Source of the DNA: Kondoa malvinella
Lineage: Eukaryota > Basidiomycota > Agaricostilbomycetes > Agaricostilbales > Kondoaceae
Reading direction: 5' to 3'
NCBI GenBank assembly: GCA_039545315.1
Contig: BCIM01000006.1
Span: 984,986 to 1,048,985, forward strand
DNA length: 64,000 bases
The translations under genes and the position numbers were made by a program. Of the stretch, positions 26,865-39,660 are shown in pieces; the first letter of the stretch is position 1, and every line of letters begins with the position of its first letter. The notes under the pieces were generated by a model. It was not told where the DNA came from. It saw only the letters and a program-made list of their open reading frames with translations, and did not search any database.

Positions 26865-27275
26865 TGCAATAGCCTATATCAATAGGCTCGACCTATTGCT
26901 TTCAAGGTAGCGGTGTTTATTTTTTCGAAGTGCGGAACTTTGCGAAGACAGGAGCTTGACCAAGCAAGAGGAATCAGACAAAAATGACACAAGCTGAGCC
27001 GAACGACAGCGCAAGAAACAAAGGGCGCAGAGCAACGCCGCAACAGGCAAGAAATTCAATAGGCCAATGCATAGAAGTCGTGAGAAGTAACATTCTGAGA
27101 CGTCGCGCTCTGGCTCTGAGCCTGGACAGGCCGCCAAAAAAGGGTAGGACAGCAGAATCTGATTCGAGCGGGCGACCCTCGCCGCAAGATGGTATTGCCA
27201 TACCAGGTACAGTGCCACGCTAGCGATGTTCCAGAGCACAGCTGCCTGTCAGTCCCACCTTGCCTTCCCTTCTCA
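26865..27275. other. intergenic spacer between two minus-strand genes
   Basis: About 410 bases holding the promoter of the coiled-coil gene and the 3' end of the cyclophilin gene. A plus-strand frame at 26984-27223 (80 codons, rich in Arg and Ser, beginning MTQAEPNDSARNKGRRATPQ) has a decent start context but no other support. Confidence 0.35.
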
Positions 27276-28383
27276 CTAATCCCAACCTCGCATACCGCTG
27301 CCTCCCTCTCGATACTTCATCGCACCTCTACCCTTCAGCACCACTCCATTCCCTCTATCTCCTCCTAGCCTATCTCTTATCTTTTCAAGCTCCTGCTTAC
27401 GTTCCGCATCAGCTCGACGTTTCTCTTCTTCCATCCGCCTGTCTTCTTCCGCAGCCATTTCCTTCTGTCTGCGAGCAACAGCCAATTCCTCCTCTGTAGG
27501 TTCAGGCGTCGCACTACGCTGCTTCTTCTTTCGCTTTTCCTTGCGATCTCGTTTGTCCCTTTTCTCGGCCTTGCGTTTTCGTTTCCTTTCTCGCTCATCA
27601 TCCGATACTTCCGATACACTAGCTGACCTCTCTCTCACAGGCTCCTTCTTCCTCAATTCTAATTCCCCACAATGCGAAATGAACACTGGTGTTAAAGGTC
27701 GATCTTTCCCATCCGTAGGCACTTCGGCGAGTTTCGCTTCTATAACAGGGAGACCAGCAACGACTTTACCGAAGACCGTGTGTTTCCCATTGAGATGTGG
27801 ACATGCTGCGAGGGTGATGAAAAATTGACTAGAGTTGGTATCTGGTCCTCGGTTCGCCATGACTAGTAAGCCAGGTGCATCTAGTTCTATCTCTAGATTC
27901 TCATCTTCGAATGCTGCATCGACATAACATGCCATCAGCAGCTACAACCAGAAAGACAGACAGACAAACGCACTAGAGCCGTATATCGATTCTCCTCCTT
28001 TTCCATTGCCTGTTGTAGTATCACCACCCTGGCACATGAAGCTTTGTATTATCCTATGGAAGGGCTACCCGCTGCAACTCAGTGACATCTTATAGTGTAG
28101 CGGAAAGACTCACAGCGCCTTTGTAATGAAGTGGTTTTCCGCTCGCTGCTGAAATTCCTCGTTCGCCAGTACATAGACATCGAAAGCTGAGACCGCGATC
28201 AGCTGCATAGGCATACGCAAGCAACACCACACACTTCTCTACTGTCTTTGGACATCTGTCTGCGGTTAATTCGAAAACAACTCTGCCCAAGAGTCAGCTA
28301 AGCCTTGCTAGTCAGGGTGGAGCATACCGTCCCAGCAGCTCTTCTCCTACAGACACGTCCAGAAAGCAACGCGGATTCGGCAT
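27276..28383 (-). CDS. cyclophilin-type peptidyl-prolyl isomerase with charged C-terminal tail
   Basis: Nuclear SR-cyclophilin type. Exons give [75 protein letters not shown] and [10 protein letters not shown], then the core [40 protein letters not shown]. Catalytic Arg (FHRII), Phe and Gln (SQFF) are kept. The residue equal to Trp121 of human CypA is His here (PHLNGKH), which in other cyclophilins goes with weak cyclosporin binding. The C-terminus is a long Arg/Lys/Glu domain ([20 protein letters not shown]) resembling the tails of splicing-associated cyclophilins. At least five introns, all in the first half. Confidence 0.92.
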
Positions 28384-28579
28384 GTTGGACGATTATGGAC
28401 AAGAGCTAAAGATGCGTCGGAGACAGCTCGATGCTCGAGTTTCAAGTGATATGAATGCAAAGGTCTATGACGAGATTTGTACAACTACGAACAGATGCTA
28501 ATGAAAATGCTTGATATAATGTGCGCCTTCTTCAACGACTGTGATCTTGACCTGAAGCGAACCGCTCGCTGACACCTGA

Positions 28580-29858
28580 TCAGCGCTTCGCAGCCGCAGC
28601 CAACCTCTTCTGTTTATCCATTACTCGCTTCCTCTCACGCTCCTCTTCCTCTCTCTCTTCCTTTCTAGCAAAAGCAGCCGCCCTCTGTTCTTCCATCTCT
28701 AAATCATGCGCACCAGCTTCCATATCATCGCTCTCGTATTCATCGCTTTCCTCTAGACGAGCATCCCTGTTAAGGTTTCGACCCATCAAAGCGTATATAG
28801 AGCCAGGTTGATAGTCGACTTCTTCAGATTCTTCAGCTAGTCGACGCTTCTTCGCAGGTGGTGGTGATATTTTGCGTTTCGCTGGTGCAGGAATTTTGCG
28901 CGCTGATTCTTTGTCGGATCGGAAAGAGAGACCAGCTAGTTTATTGCTTGGCGATGGTTTGGACAAAGTCTTAGGTATGGAATGTGAAGGTTTTGGTATT
29001 GGTTGTGGGGCTTTGACTATAGGTTGCTTAGGCAGATGTTGAGAAGGTCGAGAAGATGTATTCGTTGTATTTGATTTTCTTGATATAGAAGAAGGACCAG
29101 GAGCAGCATTCAGATTCGGCCTATTGGCTCTCATATCGCGTTCAACCTCTTCCACAGTCCTTCTATCGCGCTTGTTCTGATTGAGGGCAACCATATCCGT
29201 ATTGAACTCCGCCATTAGAGCGGCTTTGCCAGTCAACTTCTTGCCTGGTGCAGTAGTTGAACCTTTCCGACCAGGCAAAGCAGTAGTCTTTTTGGCTCCT
29301 GGTAAAGGTTTGATCTTGTTATTCGTTCGAGGTGCATATGTAGTAGGAATCTCTTCATCATCATCTTGAAACAACTTTCGCTTCCAACGTTCTTGTTTCG
29401 CCAACCGTTCCGACTTCGCAGCTTGAGTTGCCTTTAACACACATTCAGGACACGAACAATACTATCGCACAAGCTTGACACTAACCTTATCTTTCGGTCC
29501 ACCGCCATTAGACTCGACCACGGCGCGCTCTTTCGCTTCAGCAGCTTTCACTTTAAGCCTCGCCTGTTCCTCCAATTGACTCTGAACCATTCGCTGAGCA
29601 GCTTCAAGCTCCATTTTCTTTTTCGCAGCTCGAGCTTTACGTTCTCGCTCTTCTTTCAAAACTTGTCGTGCTCGAGCTGCCTCTACTTCTTGTTTACGTG
29701 TCGCTTCATCAGCTTGTGTCTTACTGATGATGGCGACTTTCGGGTTGATAGCATCGGATTTGGCTTTAGCCATGAGCTCCGCAAAGGAGAGATGCTAGAC
29801 GGGCGTATCAATTTCTTGAACATGCAATGCTGGAGATCAGACCTACGGCGGTAGACAT
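28580..29858 (-). CDS. SPT2: SPT2-type chromatin protein
   Basis: Histone H3-H4 chaperone acting during transcription elongation. The start MSTA is spliced to HLSFAELMAKAKSDAINPKV. The N-terminal half is a highly charged helix (KQEVEAARARQVLKEERERK; KKKMELEAAQRMVQSQLEEQ) followed by a basic, Pro/Ser-rich linker. The diagnostic SPT2 domain is at the C-terminus: YQPGSIYALMGRNLNRDA, acidic EESDEYESDDMEAGAHDLEM, then a run of Glu/Arg (ARKEEREEEERERKRVMDK). Two introns are visible, at the start and near 29440. Length and domain order fit fungal SPT2. Confidence 0.88.
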
Positions 29859-30261
29859 GTTGCTGTTGCCCTGCGCGGATGCAGAGAGAGCAACAGCCTT
29901 GACCTGCTATACAATGGCGGTTGAAACCAAGAGTGGCCAAGTCGACTGCAGTGACCCGAACGCGTTGTTGAAAGGCGCGAAGGCGGAATGAAAGGTCTGA
30001 TAGGGCTACAAGTAGAGATATATAATACATGCAGAAGCTCTACGATAGTACTCTCTGATTGTCAAATCTCGTTCTGCGAGCACCCTAGGAAATTAGCATT
30101 CGAAGATGCATTCCAGCAAAGCACTGGCGTTGCAGTAACTGGCTGCAGACTCTGTTCAGCTACATCTAGAACAGCCCAAACCCAGACTCACCTGGACCAA
30201 CTGTCAAATTCGCCGTCTGACGATGAGCGCACGAACGCGCACATGTCATAAAGGACTGACA
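29859..30261. other. intergenic spacer, SPT2 promoter side
   Basis: About 400 bases upstream of SPT2 and downstream of VMA6. Short frames on both strands, none with protein character that I trust. No RNA gene or repeat seen. Confidence 0.35.
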
Positions 30262-31898
30262 CTAGAAAGTAGGTATGTAACTGTACAGAAAGCAATTGCA
30301 TTAGCTGCTGGTTATCCAGCAACATGCGAAAGGACAACGCACTCATTAATCCTCTCCTTTGCATTCTGCTGAATGCACTCGGATAACCAGACGATGTTAC
30401 GAATCTGTCGATCGATCAACTCTCAGCATGCATCATGCAGAGTAGGAAGAAACGGACCTCTTGTTCCTTCAATTTGAAATAGCTGTAGAACACTCCGTCT
30501 GTGCGTCATCGACCATTATCAACACCAAAAAGGTGATGACTAGGACGCGTACGCACATTGGAATTGCTGCAAGAAAGCCAACTTGTTGAGATGAACTTCC
30601 GTCTGCCCAACACAAAACATCAGAACCACGACCTTAAGACAAAAATCGTGCCCACCCTAAAGAAATGATCTTCCAGATTCTCGGCCACGTTCCCACTGCT
30701 TCCATCTTCCGTACCAGTAAACGCCTTGCTCGCAGAAGCAGTAAAGAATTCTCTATACTCTGGCACCATTTCCACAACTTGCCGAACTTGATCTACTTCA
30801 TCCGCTCTAGCCAAGACGTTGTTTCCAGCAGGGTACAATTTCCCCAATTCCGGAAAAAGAGAAGCTCTTTGTTCTTTTGATAAAGCGGTCCCTAGTGAAT
30901 TGACGGTAATGTTGATGGTGCGACGATCGGCTTCAAAAGATAAAATGTTGGACATGACTTCTGAAGTTGGGTCACCGAGGGAAAGGCAATAGGCGTGAAA
31001 ATCTTCGAGGTAGGATTTGTAGAGCGTGTTGCGAATGATTTCGATGTTGAGTTCGTCTAAATCGGCGGCGGAGAGGCAATCTCTGAAATAGGGAGCTGTT
31101 CGAGTCACAGATCTACATCAATCGATGGACATGATTAATAGTGAAAGAGGATACGAACCAAGCGGCGTTTCGACAAGAACAGTGTTGTAGAGCTCTTCGA
31201 CGTTGGTTGCCACACAAAGTGCAGGCATGGTGTCAAAGACTCCGAGCGGATGACAGCGTTCAAGAAGTTCATGCGTATCCCTTTCGTGGAGCGTTCCAGT
31301 GATGAGAAGAATGACCTGCTGCTGATCAGATAGGATGATGGAAAGAGACGAAGGGAAAGTACATTATCAATCATGTACGCGTAACTGCACCAGATCAGAT
31401 ACAGTAAGCAGAGCACAAAGAGAGAGGACCAACGTCATGTATTCTAAGAACCTCGCTAGGTCACCTTCAGCGTTCGATCTAATGTAGTTGAATTCATCGA
31501 CGAGCTTTGCCGTTGCCTTTTCAGCAATGGTAGAAGTAGCCAAAGGAGAAGGTTCGTTAGCCAAGAAGGAACCATAATCTGTCGCTGAAAGCTGAAGCTT
31601 GATGTCTGTTATTCCAGCAAGTCAGTGCACGGTTGCCATTGATGGAGGCAGAGAGAACTGACCGTCGAGATTCTCGCATTGAGTGAGATTAGAGTACTGG
31701 TTATTGGACAGTAGACCAGCTTTGTAGCCCTACAAGGTGTGTCAGCCTGGGCAAGAGAGAGGCAGAGGCAGAGGCGAGACACGGACTCTGATGATGCCCT
31801 CAAGGAAGCCAGCTTCGACATTAAAGAATAGAGCTTCCTGTCGGCCCCATACCCCATCAATACACTGCTAAGTGTGTTAGAGGCAGCAGACTGACCAT
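30262..31898 (-). CDS. VMA6: V-type proton ATPase subunit d
   Basis: Central-stalk subunit of the V0 sector, coupling ATP hydrolysis to proton transport at the vacuole. Exons give [141 protein letters not shown] and a C-terminus [14 protein letters not shown] / [20 protein letters not shown] ending DYIPTF. The first exon supplies only the ATG (31896-31898), spliced straight to the codon for Glu2. About ten introns. The start codon lies 80 bases from that of SEC13 on the other strand. Confidence 0.96.
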
Positions 31899-31978
31899 CT
31901 TTGCCGTGGTTTGAGGTCGAGCTCACTTACAGCTCTACCCTTTAGACGACGACTGCCACTCTCCAGCAGCGCACAAAG
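31899..31978. promoter_or_regulatory. divergent 80-bp promoter, VMA6 / SEC13
   Basis: Only 80 bases separate the two start codons. Both transcription starts must lie in or next to this stretch, so the pair is probably co-regulated or uses overlapping promoters. Confidence 0.45.
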
Positions 31979-33294
31979 ATGTCTACGCAAATCAGTACAA
32001 CGCACACGGAAGCCATACACGATGGTGAGCCTCTTTGAAACGTCACACGTCCTGATCTTGTCGACTCTTACACGCTTATAACCTTCGAAGCCCAACTCAA
32101 TTGGTCAGGCTCGAGGCTGGCTACCTGCTCTTCAGACCGTACAATCAAAATATACGACTGCGCGACTTCCATCTCTGACAACAATTCGAACGAACAATCA
32201 CAGCAACATACGCTCTTAGACACGCTTCAAGGTCACGATGGACCAGTCTGGCAAGTCTCTTGGGCTCATCCCAAGTTTGGTAACATCCTAGCGAGCTGTT
32301 CGTACGATGGTAAAGTCATTGTTTGGCGCGAGGGCAATCCGAGTGCCAATGGTGCGCCCGCGAAGTGGGACAAGATCAAGGAACACACGCTGCATAATGC
32401 TAGTGGTGCGTTTGGGTGTATCGCTTTGGCCTTTTCATGGCTTAAACCAGACATTTGCGCACAGTCAACTCTTTGGCATGGGCACCACATGAATTAGGCG
32501 CTATCCTTGCTTGCGCTTCATCAGACGGCAAAGTTTCAGTGCTCTCTTTCAACAGTAAGCTTTGCTTGCCCTTTCCTGTAGTATCAACAACTTCCGCATC
32601 ACCGCGTCCGACTTGTTCAACACTTGCACACGCGTCTTCTTTTGATTTGAAGGACACTAGCTAACGCTCATACCTAGACGACGGAGCTTGGGACGCTTCT
32701 CTTTTCGTCGCCCATCCAGTAGGCGTAAACTCCATCTCCTGGGCTCCGGCAACCCACCCATCCTCTCTAGTCCGCTCTCAAACTCAACCTTCAACCACAG
32801 CCCAGCACGTAAAAAAGTTTGCTACGGGCGGATGTGATTCCGTTGTTAAAGTTTGGGGTTGGGTAGAAGAATCTAAGGAATGGACTGAGGAAGAACAATT
32901 GGAAGGTCATACGGATTGGGTTAGGGATGTTGCTTGGGCACCGAATGTCGGTTTGCCAAGGACTTATTTGGCTTCTGCTTCTCAGGTTTGCCTCTTTCTC
33001 TTCCTGCGAGTGAATATTCACAATGCTGATGGATTGCGAGCAAAATAGGACAAGACGGTCATTATTCACATTAATGATTCATCACCCAACGCAGCGCAAA
33101 CTTGGTCCAAAGTCTACCTCGACCCTCAATCTACAGGCAATGGTCAAGGATCGACTTTCCCAGATACCGTTTATCGCTTGTCTTGGTCGGTTAGTGGAGC
33201 GGTTTTGGCGGTCTCTTGTGGGGATGGAAAGATCACTTTGTGGAAGGAGAACATTAAGGGTCAATTCGAGTTGGTCAGCGATATTGATCGGTAG
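31979..33294 (+). CDS. SEC13: SEC13, COPII coat and nuclear pore beta-propeller
   Basis: Six-bladed WD40 protein that pairs with SEC31 in COPII vesicles and is also part of the Y-complex of the nuclear pore. Exons give [160 protein letters not shown] and [30 protein letters not shown]. All are SEC13 signatures in order. Five or so introns. It converges on the ValRS gene with about 90 bases between stops. Confidence 0.97.
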
Positions 33295-33385
33295 AGTGTA
33301 GCCAAAAGGGTCAGGGTTGATCAAAAAGTCAATGCGTTAATGACTCTGTGCAACGATCTATGTCGAGGTCCGCTAGTTCCCGTGT

Positions 33386-36300
33386 CTACGCCAGCAGTTT
33401 GAACTTTTCCTATTCAGACACATCAGTCTCGCAACAAGACAGATGTACGGCTCAAACTGACCAAACTCTCTGCCATGTTCGCAATCTCCGACTGAACGTC
33501 CTTAAGCTTGTCTGCGTTCTTCTCCCGTACAGCTAACGGGATCTTGGTCTCGTATTCCGGCGCAGCAGCTTGGGCTTTCATCTTGTCTACTTGAGATTCA
33601 GCCAATGCGATCCGCTTGTTGAGCTTGTTGACTTCCGCGTCCAGGTCGATCTTGCCCTGTTCAGACACACGACGTATAAGTCTTTGAACAGACTTGAATC
33701 GATAGTTCTCGAACCTTTACCATGAGGTGGACTACAACGTTTGGTGTCACAGATTCGGAAATACAACCGGCAGGCACTTCCTCTGACTTTGTCACGGCAG
33801 TGATGCTTTGAGCACCTTTGGTCAGTGCTATAATTGTCGGTGCTTCTCGCTCGATGAGCTCCTTGTCTGCTGACTTGTTGCACTGGACGTGAGCTGTTCA
33901 GAGATGTAAATCAGCATAGTCAGTGTACAGACGGAGAGATCTGACATACCTTGTAGACCGCTCGTAAGGTTGTATTGACCTGACAGTGATCGCAAAGCTT
34001 TCACGATGCCGAACGAAACGTTAAATTGGTTCTGGGCGTCGGTGCTGATCGCTTCAGAGTTCTGTAGATATTACGACCATCTTTAGTATCGTACAAGATG
34101 CAGCCGAAGCATCCTACATAGCGAGGGAAAGAAGCAAGCGAAATGGAAGGCGTCGAATCGCCAGGTATCCGCGGCAAACGCTGCCATAGCTCTTCTGTGA
34201 CGAAAGGCATGAAAGGATGCAGCATACGGAGACCCATGTCGAGACAGTGATAGAGAGTATTCTGCGCTGATGCTTTTGTCTCTGCTGAAGCGCTCTCGTC
34301 GGTCATGGGCTTCATCGCTTCCTGTAGAAAAGAACGATTTCCCTTTAGCTTCAACAAGAGCAAAAGGACCTTCCACCTACGATGTAAACATCGCAAAGCT
34401 CGTACAGCCAGAAATTGTAAGCTGCTGATGTCGCAGCCATGAAATGTCGGCTTTCTAGAGCATCGTTGCAAAGCCTTGACGCAGTACTCAGGCGGTCCAG
34501 GATCCATCGCTCGACTAATGTCGGCGGTGCTTGCCGTGTCTGAACAGTTCAGTCAGACGGCAGCGAGCCTTTCAGAAACTCGACTGACCTGTTCTGGCAC
34601 GAAGCCATCTCCCAGTTTGAGCATAGCGAATCTTGTGGCGTTCCAAAGCTTGTTGCAAAAGTGACGGTAGCCCTCGATTCGGTTGACTTCGAGATTAACA
34701 TCGCGTCCTGTCACGCGCGCGAAAATGAAGTCAGACTATTACTAGTCAAAGCTCATCTTTGGCTGACCTCCAGCAGTGTACGCGTTTAAAGTCATACGCA
34801 GAGCATCAGCACCACATTGAGGAATGCCTTTAGGGTAGTCTTTCTTCTGCGCTTCTCTCGCCTTTGCGACTTCTTTCGGATCAAGGTTGCCTCCTTCTAG
34901 CTGGGAAGCGAGTGTTTCCAAAGTCACACCGTCGATGATACTGACGGGATCCAAGACGTTGCCGAGCGATTTGGACATCTTGCGCCCCTGAGCATCGCGG
35001 ACCAAAGAATGGCAGAAGACTTCCTTGAATGGCATTTGACCGGTGAGCTTGATTCCGAAGATGACCATTCTTGATACCCAGAAGGTCATGATATCCCATC
35101 CAGTCTCGAGCACAGAAGCAGGGTAAAAGTTGGCCAGGTCGGGTGTCTGTGATCAAAAAACAGCTCATCAGCGTGTATCCACGCGAAAGAGCATATCTAA
35201 TCACCTTATCTGGCCAGCCCATGATTGAAAATGGCCACAAAGCAGAGGAGAACCAAGTATCCAGCACATCTTCGTCCTGCTCGAGAGTAAATTCTTTACC
35301 AGGGAACTTCTGTTCTGCTTTCGTTCGAGCTTCATCTTCCGACATGCCAGTGACCCAATAGCTGCCGTCCATCGACTGTAGACATGGAACCCATACGATC
35401 AGCCAAAAGACCGAAAAAAAGCTCCAACCCTACATTATCGGTGGTCGAATCCTTTATGCGAACAAAGTAGATTGGGATTCGATGACCCCACCACAACTGT
35501 CGACTGATGCACCAATCCTGCATACCCTCTAACCAGCGGTACCAGTCATCTTCACACAGCTGAGGTCGGATCTTGAGTTCGCCTGCTCGGGTTCTCTTGA
35601 TCGCTTCGTCTGCCATGGCTCGGCAGCTGACATACCACTGAGGCTTGAGAATCGGTTCGATAATGTCTCCCGATCGACTACCAAGCCATTAGCATATACT
35701 TTTGACGTACAAATGAGAAACTTACCTGCAAATAGGCACATTCATCGGGTTGTCCTTGCTGTCGACATACAAGCCCAGTTCCTTGAGCTTGTCAATAACA
35801 GCCCTCCTTGCGCTGAACCTCTTCATGCCCGTCCACCCTTCACCAGCATTCTCATTCAACGTACCATCATCATTCAAGATATTGATCATTTCCAATTTAT
35901 GCCTGACAGCAACTTCGTAATCGTTTGGATCATGAGCAGGTGTGATCTTGACAGCACCTGTGCCGAATTCCATATCGACGATAATGTCATCGCAGACAAT
36001 AGGGATGCGACGTTGCGAGAAAGGATGAATGACGAATTTCCCGTGTAAATGAGTGTAGCGGGAATCTTGTGGGTGAACAGCGATCGCTGTATCCCCTAGC
36101 ATGGTTTCAGGTCTTGTTGTAGCCACGATCAATTTCTCGTCTGTCGACTTCTATCAAAACACATCGCAAGAGCGAAAGATTGACGCAAAACCGACCTGAT
36201 CCTTCAACAGGGTAAGCAAAGCTCGTAAGCACGCCAAATTCAATTCTCTCATTGCCATAGCCAGGTACGTTTATTAGCTTGCGACCTGTGAGCTCCATCT

Positions 36301-37568
36301 GGTCTACTTCAATGTTGGATAGGGTAGTATTGAGCTGCACGCAGAAATTGACGAGGCGATTTGCGCGGTAGATGGTACCGTCTTCGTGAAGTTTGATAAA
36401 GGTTGTGAGCACGGCTTTGGATAGTTGCTACATTATATGTAAGCACAGGAAGCTGAGTAGGAAGAAGACTTACAGGCGACATAGTGAACGCAAGTCTGCT
36501 CCAATCGCAGGAAGTACCAAGCCGTTGCGTTTGAGAGGTGATACGTTGCTGATATCTGTGCGAATGGAAAGCATGACATATCAGCTTACGCCGAACGCCG
36601 GTCTCTCCAACGCACTCTTCTTTCCAATCCATAATCTTGCTCAGCAACCCTTCCCTGCCTAAATCATGTCTCGTTTGACCCGTTGCTTTGTAAATTCTCT
36701 TTTCCACAACAGCTTGTGTAGCAATACCAGCATGATCATACCCTGGCGCGTAGAGTACCGTTTTGCCCAACATGCGTTGCCTTGAGAAGTTCCTTTCATC
36801 GGAACCTATTCTTGAAGAAAGACGAAAGCAGACTCACCACCTAATCATAGTATCCTCCAGAGCAATAGCCATCCCATGACCAATATGCAGCGCACCAGTA
36901 ACGTTGGGCGGAGGTTGCGGTACGACAAAAGTCCCTTCCTTCTTTGGGGTAACACCATCTTCTTGAAATTGAGGCTTGAAGAAACCAGAAGCTTCCCACC
37001 AAGAATACCAGGCTGATTCTACTGCTATTGGATCATAGGCTGCTGCCATTTCGCCAGATAGATCTGTACCAAAATACATTAGCTGCTTCATACTTGTATG
37101 AACAAGAACCGATGGATACCTTTCTTCTGACCTGCAGGAGTGGTGTTAACGTATGCTGGAGTAGGCGCAGCAGTAGCTTTCTCTTTTTTAGGTTTGGCTA
37201 CATCTCCCTTCTGCTCGAAGTACTTTAGTATTCGTACAGAGGACTGGCAAACGGAGCATACAGGTTTAGCTGGACCAGACTTTGCTGCTTTCGTAGCTTG
37301 CACAGCTGCTTGTTTTGCTGCTTTTTTGGCTATGTCACAAATCCCAAGGTCAAGTCTGATCCAACGAGTAGCTATTCTTTGACTCACCGGCACTTTTGGT
37401 GATGCCCTGAGACTCTTGGCCATCTACAGCTACGTTCGCAGTAGCATTTGGAGCGCCAGGATTGACGTTCGAGTCATTCGACATGGTGTATCTCTGGCTT
37501 TGGCGCAATATAAGGTTGCTGGGATGTTTAAATAGTGTAGGGCGAGCTATAAGACGACGCAAGAGCAT
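33386..37568 (-). CDS. VAS1: valyl-tRNA synthetase, probably cytosolic and mitochondrial forms
   Basis: Class I synthetase charging tRNA-Val. The HIGH motif is in [20 protein letters not shown] (near 36880) and KMSKS is in [20 protein letters not shown] (near 34970). Other family blocks: [73 protein letters not shown] and a C-terminal coiled coil [21 protein letters not shown] final intron puts the end at MAESLEKFKLLA (33386) rather than 33423. The first ATG (37568) gives a basic, Leu-rich presequence ([20 protein letters not shown]); a second ATG at 37484 starts [10 protein letters not shown], as in yeast VAS1 where two starts serve two compartments. About fifteen introns. Confidence 0.95.
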
Positions 37569-37697
37569 GCACTGGTTGACAGATTGACGCTGTTGAAGTC
37601 GTGGACTCTGGTCAACCCGACTCGACGACTTTCGTTCACCAATTTAAGGGCTTCGCGATACCAGGCGGTCCTCGTGCTGTAGTGACGGGTCAGGGAT

Positions 37698-39405
37698 ATG
37701 CCCTCGTCAGAGTCTGCGCGCTCATCAGAAGAGGAAACAACTGAACGAAGTTCGATGCTACCCTCTACAAACCAGCAAAGCAAGACCTTGCAATGGCAGG
37801 ACAATACAGAAGAATGGGATGAAGAGCTAGAGTTGAGCGAAGATGAGGAAATTAGGGCAGACAGGCGAATATACGGTGGGAAGCAGGAACATGGGCGAAC
37901 GGAAACAGGCGATAGAAGCGTCACGCAAGTCTCTATGGACGTGGCCTTGACTGTTCTCAGTGGAACGCCGTTGATCATACCAGCGGCGATCCAAGCAACG
38001 GGTTTGACCGTTGGCATCCCGCTCTTGTTTCTCGTCGCTTTCCTCTCGTGGGTTGCTCATGTCGTCCTCAATGTCGAAAGAAGATACGTGGGCGGCTTCA
38101 ACATTGCCAAGGCCGTCTTTCCTTCAAGTTACGGCGGAAGTTATATTGGTCAGATCTTGATAGACCTGCTTATTCTGGTCGCGGCTACTCTGCGGACTGT
38201 CATTACCCTCAGTCTAAGTCTGCATCTGGTACGTAAGAGTAATGTTGCATGGATGCAAGCTGATCGACGCGTTCAGCTATCACAATGCCTGGAAGCAATG
38301 TTCCCCGATACGCCTTACCTACATGCCTACAGATGGCTCGCTGCTATCCTGACCCTCATATACGTAAGTACTGGAACTCCTAGATCTGCGCTCTCGCTAA
38401 TACATACGCAGATCATGGCCTTTACTCTACCGCCTCCGCTCGCCTTCCTCGCATCACCATTCTGGGCTCTGCTCCGATCCTACTCCTGGCCACTCTACCT
38501 GATCTCCCTCCTCATCGTCTGTCTCCGCGCTCGATCCATCGAACAAATACCAACAGCGCCAATCCCACTTTGGTCAGGAATCAACCTCATCCTCTTCTCC
38601 CTCTGCACACAACAATCTACTTTTCGTCTCTTGTCCACCCTCAGACAAACATCAACCAGCATCAAGAATGACCTGACTATATCTATTAAACGAAACCAAC
38701 TACAACGCTATGGCTGGGAAACGGCTTCTTTTATCGGTCTAGCCATTTCGGCCATTGTTTTATTGCTCTTTGGTCTGTTTTTACCAAACATGGAGACTCT
38801 TCCGATTCAAGATGGGTGGCTGTTGTTTTCTCGATTGTTGCTCCTCACTACAATACTATCATCCTTACCGATAACGATAAAACCTTCTTCTTCTGCCTTG
38901 CGAAGACTATTACTACTATTACTGGGTATATGCGGCGTGGAAGAACCGGATGCACTTGCTCAAAGTCAGAATGGAGGAAGAGTGTCGAATTGGTTCATAT
39001 TGGATAAAGCGGTCATGGGTGTCACGGTCGTGATTTGCGGTGTGATCAGCGGTGTGTTTGGTCAGGAATTGGATGGGGTAGCTCAGATCGGCGCAGTGGT
39101 GTCAAACGTGCTGTGTTTATTGGTACCTGGTCAGTCCGCTCTCAACTGTCATGTGAAGGGATAGCTGATGAGAAAGCATAGCGACCTTTTTCATCGTCCT
39201 GTTTCACGTACGAAAAGCACGCGCGATATTCGTCTCTGACCCATCAGCTTTATCGGGCAACGACGAGCTTCTCCTGCGCAAAGAACAGCAATTACAACGT
39301 CGTCTGAGCGGGAGGAGGATATCCCAAGATTTAGTCGTTTTTGGTGGGATTCTACCGTTCAGCTTGGCTGTCCTCATCAAGACGTTTGTATCGAGGACAT
39401 TTTGA
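37698..39405 (+). CDS. vacuolar-type amino-acid transporter, AAAP/AVT family
   Basis: Membrane transporter. An acidic cytosolic N-terminus (about 75 residues, DNTEEWDEELELSEDEE) precedes the family signature VALTVLSGTPLIIPAAIQAT, where substrate-binding helix 1 sits, then PLLFLVAFLSWVAHVVLNVE. Ten or eleven hydrophobic helices follow, for example LIDLLILVAATLRTVITLSL, ETASFIGLAISAIVLLLFGL and VVICGVISGVFGQELDGVAQ. The last exon gives ATFFIVLFHVRKARAIFVSD and a final helix FGGILPFSLAVLIKTFVSR. Introns at 38229-38276 and 38364-38411 are each 48 nt with good splice sites but contain no stop, so the unspliced frame stays open. Substrate cannot be told from sequence. Confidence 0.85.
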
Positions 39406-39660
39406 AAGGGGTTGTAATAACGATTTCTTGCAAATGTTGTAACAATATTCTATGCTCACATCTATATTCGACAAACTTTATAAGGGACAGTGGGTCCAAA
39501 AGTCTTCTCGCTGGATGGTGTAGCCTGTGCCTGGTTGTTCTCTGTAGCAGCCAATACTTTAAATCAGCTTACAGCCGAAGGCATAGTGCTGATGCCTACA
39601 TCAAGCCCATATCCTTGGCTATTTCGCCTGCTGTAGCGTTTTGAGATGAATTGACCAGCG

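Noticed and set aside
26984..27223. Plus-strand 80-codon frame between two minus-strand genes
   Set aside because: Good start context but low-complexity Arg/Ser content and no homology I know; not enough to call a gene.
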